Of a stretch of 15,776 nt of DNA, positions 8,383 to 15,776 are shown piece after piece; the stretch's first letter is position 1; each line of letters opens with the position of its first letter. The notes beneath the pieces were generated by a model. That model was not told where the DNA came from and searched no databases. It saw only the letters and a list, made by a program, of their open reading frames with translations. The position numbers were made by a program, and so were the translations under genes. Origin of the DNA: Planctomycetaceae bacterium (lineage in GTDB: Bacteria; Planctomycetota; Planctomycetia; Planctomycetales; Planctomycetaceae); the NCBI GenBank assembly GCA_020426065.1, contig JAGQQT010000030.1, positions 1-15,776 of the forward strand, written 5' to 3'.

Positions 8383-8763
8383 TCAGGCCAGAATGTCGAT
8401 CTGCTGACCGGTAACCTCATTCGGCTCTTCCACATAGGACTGGCGGTACTGAATCGGTGGATTCTGATAAGGGACCGGTTGAATCAGCTGGCTGGCCCCG
8501 GCCAGGTGCAGCAGTCCGGTTGTATCGGCAGCGTAAATCTCGGAATGGCCATCCAGTAAGGCGGACTTGAATGCGAGGTAAAGCTCGTCTTCATCCAGAC
8601 GCTTCAGGTGGTGGATCGCTTCCATGAGAGGGAGAATCCTCGGCGAAGCCACGCTTTCCTGACAGACATAAGTGGGATGGTCTGCTGGCAATCCGGCAAT
8701 TCGGAGATCTCGCTGCGAGGGCGTGATCCGTTGACAGTGATGGGAAATAGCCGGAACAATCAT
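8383..8763 (-). CDS. Conserved-looking small protein of unknown function
   Basis: From ATG 8763 this encodes 126 residues without membrane segments. The middle (about 48-77) is a helical, acidic, leucine-rich stretch, MEAIHHLKRLDEDELYLAFK, then LLDGHSEIYAADTTGLLHLAG. The C-terminus is Gln/Pro/Tyr-rich with VPYQNPPIQYRQ and ends QQIDILA. Codon use is like that of neighbouring genes, with GC-rich third positions in the helical part, which supports real coding. An in-frame ATG at 8808 would add 15 residues; 8763 is preferred because GCAGG lies 6 bases before it, but either is possible. It stands alone, divergent from surE, with no clear terminator. I do not recognise the family and infer no function. 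Confidence 0.6.
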   Translation of the reverse strand: MIVPAISHHCQRITPSQRDLRIAGLPADHPTYVCQESVASPRILPLMEAIHHLKRLDEDELYLAFKSALLDGHSEIYAADTTGLLHLAGASQLIQPVPYQNPPIQYRQSYVEEPNEVTGQQIDILA

Positions 8764-8837
8764 GGCAGACCTGCTGAAACCTGGATGATGCTCAGCAGGA
8801 AGTGGCATTTCCTGTTCCGTCAGTTCCCATTATTTCC

Positions 8838-8969
8838 ATGGTTGCTGAAGATCGGGTTGGGGGTCCTGTTTTTCCGATGTTTCTCAAACCGACTCGGAGG
8901 AATGATCTGGCCGCAGATTTTTTCTATGATGCCCAAACAGGACAGCTGTTGCCAGAAATCAACAGGTAA
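8838..8969 (+). CDS. Possible 43-residue mini-protein upstream of surE
   Basis: ATG 8838 opens a 43-codon frame ending TAA 8969 that reads like protein: GGPVFPMFLKPTRRNDLAAD then FFYDAQTGQLLPEINR. The frame stays open upstream as far as a TGA at about 8776, with a GTG at 8802 as an alternative start preceded too closely by CAGGA. No good ribosome-binding site precedes the ATG. It could be a small gene in front of surE, the 3' stump of a decayed gene, or chance. Confidence 0.3.
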   Translation: MVAEDRVGGPVFPMFLKPTRRNDLAADFFYDAQTGQLLPEINR

Positions 8970-9043
8970 GCAGCTGGCCTGAATAATACATATCTGGTTC
9001 GCCCTGTTTTCAGTGGCAGTTATTCCCAAGGATTCTGAACCGC

Positions 9044-9793
9044 ATGCAGATTTTGTTAGCCAACGATGATGGCATTCATGCCCCCGGACTGATGTCGATG
9101 GCAAAAGAACTTCGCCACCTGGGGGAAGTGACGGTTGTCGCGCCCGCAGTGGAACAGAGTGGAGTAGGGCACAGTATTACCTATCGCAGCCCTTTGCAGG
9201 TGGATGAGGTCCAGCTGACAGATGGTTTTGTGGGCTGGAAAGTGCATGGGAGTCCGGCGGACTGTGTGAAGCTCGGGATTCTGGAACTGTGTCCTTCCCG
9301 TCCGGATCTGATTATCTCGGGGATCAATGCCGGTTCCAATTACGGGATCAATGTACTCTATTCAGGAACGGTGGCCGCAGCGATTGAGGGCGCGTTTTTC
9401 GGGATCACTTCCATTGCGATTTCCCTGAACGTCTCCGCTCCTCCACAGTTTGAACGGGTGGCGGCTCAGTCTTTGAAAATCATCCGGGACCTGCAGGTAC
9501 GATTTCCGCAGCCGGGTCTGTTGTGGAGTATTAACTTTCCACCCTGTGATCAGCAGGTCCAGGGAATTGAATTCACTGCCATGGCCGCCCGACGCCATAC
9601 CGAGTCGATGGAGAAGCGAATGGATCCCCGTGGAAAGCCGTACTACTGGAGCAGTACTGATCCGCTTTCCCATCATCATGCCGATGTCGGGACTGATGTG
9701 CATGCACTGGCCAGGAACTGCGTCTCGGTCACCCCGCTCATGTTTGACCTGACCGACCAGCTTCGACTGAAGCAGACCACGAACGAAGAATAA
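9044..9793 (+). CDS. surE: 5'/3'-nucleotidase SurE (stationary-phase survival protein)
   Basis: SurE is a metal-dependent phosphatase that removes phosphate from nucleoside 5'- and 3'-monophosphates and can act on short polyphosphate. The 249-residue protein has the usual length. It opens with the Rossmann-like [10 protein letters not shown], where D8 and D9 bind the metal; [12 protein letters not shown] supplies S39; [10 protein letters not shown] supplies N95; and [14 protein letters not shown] follows. This D-D-S-N set is the complete SurE metal site. The C-terminal part contains [16 protein letters not shown], the typical SurE ending. AAGGA lies about 11-12 bases before the ATG, a distant ribosome-binding site. 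The usual partners (pcm, nlpD, truD) are not adjacent. A strong terminator follows 17 bases after the stop. Confidence 0.95.
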   Translation: MQILLANDDGIHAPGLMSMAKELRHLGEVTVVAPAVEQSGVGHSITYRSPLQVDEVQLTDGFVGWKVHGSPADCVKLGILELCPSRPDLIISGINAGSNYGINVLYSGTVAAAIEGAFFGITSIAISLNVSAPPQFERVAAQSLKIIRDLQVRFPQPGLLWSINFPPCDQQVQGIEFTAMAARRHTESMEKRMDPRGKPYYWSSTDPLSHHHADVGTDVHALARNCVSVTPLMFDLTDQLRLKQTTNEE

Positions 9794-9809
9794 TCGAGCA
9801 GGTGTACAA

Positions 9810-9849
9810 AAAAAGCGGAGCAGACTTTCAAGTTTCTGCTCCGCTTTTT
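9810..9849. terminator. Bidirectional intrinsic terminator between surE and the pil-like operon
   Basis: AAAAAGCGGAGCAGA (9810-9824) and TCTGCTCCGCTTTTT (9835-9849) pair over 15 bp around a 10-base loop. U-runs appear in both directions, so the structure can end both surE (plus) and the 712-residue gene (minus), whose stop is 21 bases away. Confidence 0.93.
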
Positions 9850-9870
9850 GATTTTGCGTGATGATACTAC

Positions 9871-12009
9871 TTAAGGTGAGGAGAACGAGGAAGACCCTGA
9901 ATTCGGTGGCGCAGAGCGTCGGGAAGGATTGCGACGACGGTTCTGCAGACGGGTCGCTCCCGCATCCATTTCCTGATACATCATCATCATTTCCGAATCC
10001 ATGGACCCATCTGAACCCAGCAGTGAGTCCAGTGCACTTCCTTCGGTCACTTTTTTGCCAGCGTCCTTGATTCCTTCGAACGGTTTCTTTTCATCTTCAT
10101 AATACTTGGCGTATTGCCCATGGAGAGCTTCCCGGGAGATTGGATCCAGGTCTTTCAGGGTCCCTTCTCCATCAACCACCAGCACTTCAGGAACCACGCC
10201 GACTTCACCCCGGGTCAGGTTCTTGGGGAGGACCAGGTCTTTGTGCAGGTTGTAATCCAGCTTGCTGATCACGACTGCGTCAACGACCACATCGCTGGTT
10301 TTGAACTGCACATCCGGCTCTTCTTCGTACTTCAAATCAGCCGGTCGCAGGACATAGGTTTTGTCTGTCCCTGCAATGTATTCCCCCGGTTCGATCGACA
10401 GGTTTCCTCGCACCATCGTGCCGGAATCGTACCACTGGAAGATTTCCAGGTCGGCAATTTCACCGGAGATGCCGCGAGGAGGGTTGACCCGTTTCACGAA
10501 GTACTCGTAGTCGGAAGAAACGGTGGCCACATCACTCGGATCACTCATGGGAGTTTCCAGAATTTCATCCAGGGCAATGGCTGGATCAACCAGCTGGTCA
10601 ATCGGAGCATCAAAGTTGGGGTTCCGCAAGACGAGTTGGACCCGGTATCGATAGGCCTTTCCGGCTTCGATATCAAAATCGATATAGCGGAACAGGACGA
10701 GGTTACCGGCCGCAGAGACCTGGGCTTTGATTTTTTCGATCAGCTTCTTTCGGACTTCAGCAGGAGTTCCTTCAAATTCATCCTTGGAGAATGAGCGGTC
10801 AATCCGGTTCATGTCCGTGTTTTCTTCAAAGTAACTCTGCTGCATGGAGGTCACATCCAGTTGCAGACTGGCAAAGCCGCCCGGTGCAGCACGCTGTTTA
10901 ATCGTCTGGTTTTTTGCCCGGAGATCTTCCAGAATCTTCCTGTTGAGCGCCTGTTCGGCTTCAATCTCTTCAGGAGAGAGTTCAAAGTTCTTGACTGCCG
11001 GATGATTGGCTTTATTCCGCCAGACGCCGATCAATCGGGCAGGCAGGGGCATGGTGATGACCCGATCGCGAACACCGGCAGAGACCACGTCCGTATCGAA
11101 GTCGACGGTCTGCTGCAGGTAATCGGTTGCGACAGTAATGTCGACCGGTTCCCACTCGCCCCAGGGGCCGTTTGTCGAGGGAGCAGACTGTCGTTCCAGC
11201 TTAAAATCCAGGAACTCGACCAGTCGTTCTGCTTCCGTTTCTGAAATGCTGAGTGCGCGAGAATAATTCAGTACCTGTTTCCGCAGGTCAAACACACCCC
11301 GGACGGAAATGTAGCGAACTGGAACTCCTTTGACATTGGAAGGGAGGTTTGTGCTCATCCCTTCTTCACTGTAACTACCACTGTAGCCTGCCACCATTTC
11401 GTTGTAGCTGTCCGAGATCTGGATCTCTTCAACGTAGTTGGTAGCTGCATACGGATTTTCACTATACTCAGAGCCGAGCCCATTCGTGGGTGTCGTTGGT
11501 CGTGCCGAGACATCGTCCGGTGTGAGATCTTCGGGTTGATCAGATGTCTTGGTGGGAGTGACCCCTCCATCAGACATGGCAGGATCTGAGTCCGAGTCTG
11601 ATGCCAGGGCGACTTCATTCTGCTGAGCCAGAATTGTTCGACCAGAATCAGCTTTCAGTTGAACGACGGCCAGAAGTTCGGGTTTCCGGCGAGGATCATC
11701 CCGTCCGGCTGGGTTGTAGAATGTTTCGGTTGGCCAGCGATAGGGGGAGTCGTTAATCCCCGCCAGCATCTGGTTGACTTCTTCGTCAATTTCGACGAGC
11801 GGAAAATTTGCCTGCTCTTCGGCTGACCAGTTGGAGGTGGCGATCAGACGATCTGCCGTTTCCAGGTCCTGAGTCAACTGCAGTGCAGTTTTCTGGTAGG
11901 TTGACCACTGGGCCCCTGCCAGAATCAACAGGGCAAACAGTGCGACAAGCCCAAAGACCATTTTTTCAATGTGCTTGACAAACAGTTGCTTGATTTTATC
12001 GCCAGACAT
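9871..12009 (-). CDS. Large single-pass membrane protein of the pil-like operon
   Basis: This encodes 712 residues. A short basic cytoplasmic N-terminus (MSGDKIKQLFVKHIEK) is followed by one membrane helix at about 18-34, then a long exported region. Residues 135-220 are acidic and Ser/Asp/Thr/Pro-rich, likely disordered. A folded segment begins near VRYISVRGVFDLRKQ (231-245). Residues 345-375 are charged and helical. FRYIDFDIEAGKAYRYRVQLVLRNPNF (440-466) resembles a beta-sandwich repeat. The tail (665-712) has a run of four Met and a basic, Ser-rich end with NRRRNPSRR. I recognise no named family. Position after the PilM/N and PilO-like genes suggests a structural subunit of the same envelope complex, in the place where pilP would be expected, but it is much larger and shows no lipobox. 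GAGGA about 9 bases before ATG supports the start. The 94-base gap to the previous gene contains an AACGGG/CCCGTT hairpin (12056-12070). Confidence 0.85.
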   Translation of the reverse strand: MSGDKIKQLFVKHIEKMVFGLVALFALLILAGAQWSTYQKTALQLTQDLETADRLIATSNWSAEEQANFPLVEIDEEVNQMLAGINDSPYRWPTETFYNPAGRDDPRRKPELLAVVQLKADSGRTILAQQNEVALASDSDSDPAMSDGGVTPTKTSDQPEDLTPDDVSARPTTPTNGLGSEYSENPYAATNYVEEIQISDSYNEMVAGYSGSYSEEGMSTNLPSNVKGVPVRYISVRGVFDLRKQVLNYSRALSISETEAERLVEFLDFKLERQSAPSTNGPWGEWEPVDITVATDYLQQTVDFDTDVVSAGVRDRVITMPLPARLIGVWRNKANHPAVKNFELSPEEIEAEQALNRKILEDLRAKNQTIKQRAAPGGFASLQLDVTSMQQSYFEENTDMNRIDRSFSKDEFEGTPAEVRKKLIEKIKAQVSAAGNLVLFRYIDFDIEAGKAYRYRVQLVLRNPNFDAPIDQLVDPAIALDEILETPMSDPSDVATVSSDYEYFVKRVNPPRGISGEIADLEIFQWYDSGTMVRGNLSIEPGEYIAGTDKTYVLRPADLKYEEEPDVQFKTSDVVVDAVVISKLDYNLHKDLVLPKNLTRGEVGVVPEVLVVDGEGTLKDLDPISREALHGQYAKYYEDEKKPFEGIKDAGKKVTEGSALDSLLGSDGSMDSEMMMMYQEMDAGATRLQNRRRNPSRRSAPPNSGSSSFSSP

Positions 12010-12103
12010 CAGTGTGTTCCTCAGGTTGGCTTCAAATTTGATTCAAACAGTTTTTAACGGGAGGCCCGTTCTTTGGACGCCGGAAAAATTGGTCCGGTTC
12101 CCG

Positions 12104-13615
12104 TTAATTTGGCGATTCGAGTGCCGGGAGTTCCGGCTCTGTAGTCGGAGCAGCGTCGGATGTTCCAGCAGGAGCTTCCATTTTTTCAGGGTCCACAGGT
12201 CCCTCCGGAGACTCCAGACCTGAAGCTGGTTCGCTGGGTTCCGGCATGGGGGAATCGGGACTGAGATCTTCCGGAGCTGGTGTCGAGGAAGTATCCGCCG
12301 GTGTTTCTGTTGTGGATGTTTCCGCAGGCGGCGGTGTTGTGGTGGTTGTTGTTTCTGACACTGCAGGTGGTTCAACAGGATTGTAAATGAAGATCACCCC
12401 ACTGATGGCAACGCTGGCCAGTGATGGGCCAGAAACAGCTGCCGTGGCCAGTGCCTGATTTTCCGATGAGCCACTGGACAAACCGTCTGTCGCATAAGGT
12501 TCTGAACCGGATAGTGTTGGCTGTGAGAATTCTGCGGGGGTTTCACTATAGGGGGAACTGTAGGAAGAGCCGTAAGGATTATTCATGCCTTCTTCTCCCT
12601 CATAGCCATCTGAGCCCATCTGGGTACCGGCCTGAGCCATCTGAACTCGGGTAATCGAAACCGGCCAGTCTCCGTTGGAGAGATGGACCAGCAGTTCCGG
12701 CAATCGCTGATGCTCGATGATGGCTTCCATGTAAAAGCCACGTTTTTTGAACAGTGTTCCCTCTTCGAATTTTACGTAACGACCCTGTTCTTTACCGAAC
12801 TCATCAGCGGGGTTGAAACCGGCTGAACTGGGGCCTGCCATGGCCGAGCCAGACTGTTCTCCGTCAGGACCGAATTCCCCACCGGAGAGGTCGGTATACT
12901 CCTCCATGCCAAACTCGGAATCGTAAGATCCATCCGACGAGGTAGGCGAAGAGTCTGCAGGGGCATCAGGATAGTTTCCACTACCACCAACCAGTCGTAG
13001 CGATCGAATGCTGCGGACCAGGGAATCAGTGAGCACGGCAGAGTCGGAATTTGCACGGCGAATGGACTTCAACAGTGAGCTGAGCAGCCAGACATCTTCC
13101 TGAGCTTCCCAGACCAGAGTCGATGTAGGAGGCAGATCCCCAAATTTCGCACGAGGCATTAATGCTTCCGGAAACAGCACCGTCCCTTTACCGGTTTTGC
13201 TGTCGAAAGGATCAACCTGTTTCCAGAGTTCAGTGACATCAATGTTGTAGCCGTTCTTGTAAATCACACGTGCTTTGGAGGGGATATCACCAAAGTATGT
13301 GGTGGGACGAAGGTCCCGGCTGATGCGGCTTGGCCAGGTCATCATTTTTTCCTGCCGACGCCACATTTCGTATTTTTCCTGGACGCTCTTCTCTTCAATC
13401 ACCGCAGCAATCTTGTTGACCCCGTCACTCCAGCTCTGGTTAGGCTGTGGAGTTTTGGGAACGGAAGTGAAAGCGTTTTCTATGGCGCTGATTTTTTCAT
13501 CCCGTTGCGCATTGAACTGTCCCACGGCGGGGAACCAGCCAATGATCGGCAGGATGAGAACGATCACCAGCAGAATCCAGAAGTGGTGGTCGATAATTGG
13601 TTTGAGCTTATCCAT
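12104..13615 (-). CDS. PilO-like single-pass membrane protein with acidic Thr/Pro-rich tail
   Basis: This encodes 503 residues. A 12-residue cytoplasmic end is followed by a membrane helix at about 12-29 (FWILLVIVLILPIIGWF) and a charged, helical segment (30-95). Two helix-strand units resemble PilO/ferredoxin-like folds: WEAQEDVWLLSSLLKSIRRA (169-188) with SIRSLRLVG, and FYMEAIIEHQRLPELLVHLS (294-313) with PVSITRVQMA. The presumed closing strand ASVAISGVIFIYNP (400-413) is separated by a Gly/Ser/Tyr-rich loop (331-395). Residues 415-503 are almost only Thr, Pro, Glu, Ala and Ser. PilO links the inner-membrane PilM-PilN platform to PilP and the secretin in type IV pili. The PilO assignment rests on topology and gene order and not on strong motifs. 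AGGGG, 7 bases before the ATG, gives a good ribosome-binding site. The gap to the upstream pilM-N gene is 68 bases. Confidence 0.8.
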   Translation of the reverse strand: MDKLKPIIDHHFWILLVIVLILPIIGWFPAVGQFNAQRDEKISAIENAFTSVPKTPQPNQSWSDGVNKIAAVIEEKSVQEKYEMWRRQEKMMTWPSRISRDLRPTTYFGDIPSKARVIYKNGYNIDVTELWKQVDPFDSKTGKGTVLFPEALMPRAKFGDLPPTSTLVWEAQEDVWLLSSLLKSIRRANSDSAVLTDSLVRSIRSLRLVGGSGNYPDAPADSSPTSSDGSYDSEFGMEEYTDLSGGEFGPDGEQSGSAMAGPSSAGFNPADEFGKEQGRYVKFEEGTLFKKRGFYMEAIIEHQRLPELLVHLSNGDWPVSITRVQMAQAGTQMGSDGYEGEEGMNNPYGSSYSSPYSETPAEFSQPTLSGSEPYATDGLSSGSSENQALATAAVSGPSLASVAISGVIFIYNPVEPPAVSETTTTTTPPPAETSTTETPADTSSTPAPEDLSPDSPMPEPSEPASGLESPEGPVDPEKMEAPAGTSDAAPTTEPELPALESPN

Positions 13616-13683
13616 TTGAAATCCCCTGAAAGGTCAGAGAAGGTAGTTTTGAGTCTTGAGTACAATCTGAGCCGACTGATCGC

Positions 13684-15776
<2,093 letters not shown>

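Noticed and set aside
10114..10794. Plus-strand 226-codon frame opposite the 712-residue gene
   Set aside because: Antisense shadow; the minus-strand gene has a good start, membrane helix and terminator.

Overview
The window looks like chromosome from a member of the Planctomycetota, probably a Gimesia/Planctomyces-like organism. This rests on family content, moderate GC, and a PilM-PilN-type fusion followed by two large, low-complexity-rich pilus-biogenesis-like proteins. The assignment is an inference; no 16S or other marker is present.

Layout from left to right. (1) Positions 1-1409, minus: 3'-truncated gene for a NosR/RnfG-type membrane flavoprotein with an FMN-binding domain and two C-x3-C-P motifs. 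(2) 1456-1575, minus: small SRP RNA (ffs) with its own U-tract terminator. (3) 1886-4057, plus: two abutting genes, a small membrane-anchored protein of unknown function and an HTTM (vitamin K-dependent carboxylase-like) membrane protein, an arrangement reminiscent of SdpA/SdpB. (4) 4058-4395: non-coding, with two inverted repeats. (5) 4396-5343, plus: miaA, convergent with (6) rplU (5400-5768, minus) and rng (5981-7582, minus), an RNase G/E and ribosomal protein L21 pair that lacks the usual rpmA. (7) 7613-8382: no intact gene; possibly the decayed remains of a minus-strand gene. (8) 8383-8763, minus: a small unknown protein; 8838-8969, plus: a doubtful mini-ORF. (9) 9044-9793, plus: surE. 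(10) A strong bidirectional terminator at 9810-9849, then a minus-strand operon occupying the rest of the window: PilM-PilN-like fusion (enters from the right edge), a PilO-like protein, and a 712-residue single-pass membrane protein.

Functional picture. Housekeeping RNA functions (ffs, miaA, rng, rplU) and surE are interleaved with three less ordinary units: the flavin/electron-transfer membrane protein, the HTTM pair, and the pilus/secretion-platform operon. The pil-like operon is the most substantial unconventional system: three successive proteins with a single membrane anchor, in the order expected for PilM-N-O, but with the first two components fused and unusual acidic Thr/Pro/Glu/Ser-rich segments in each protein.
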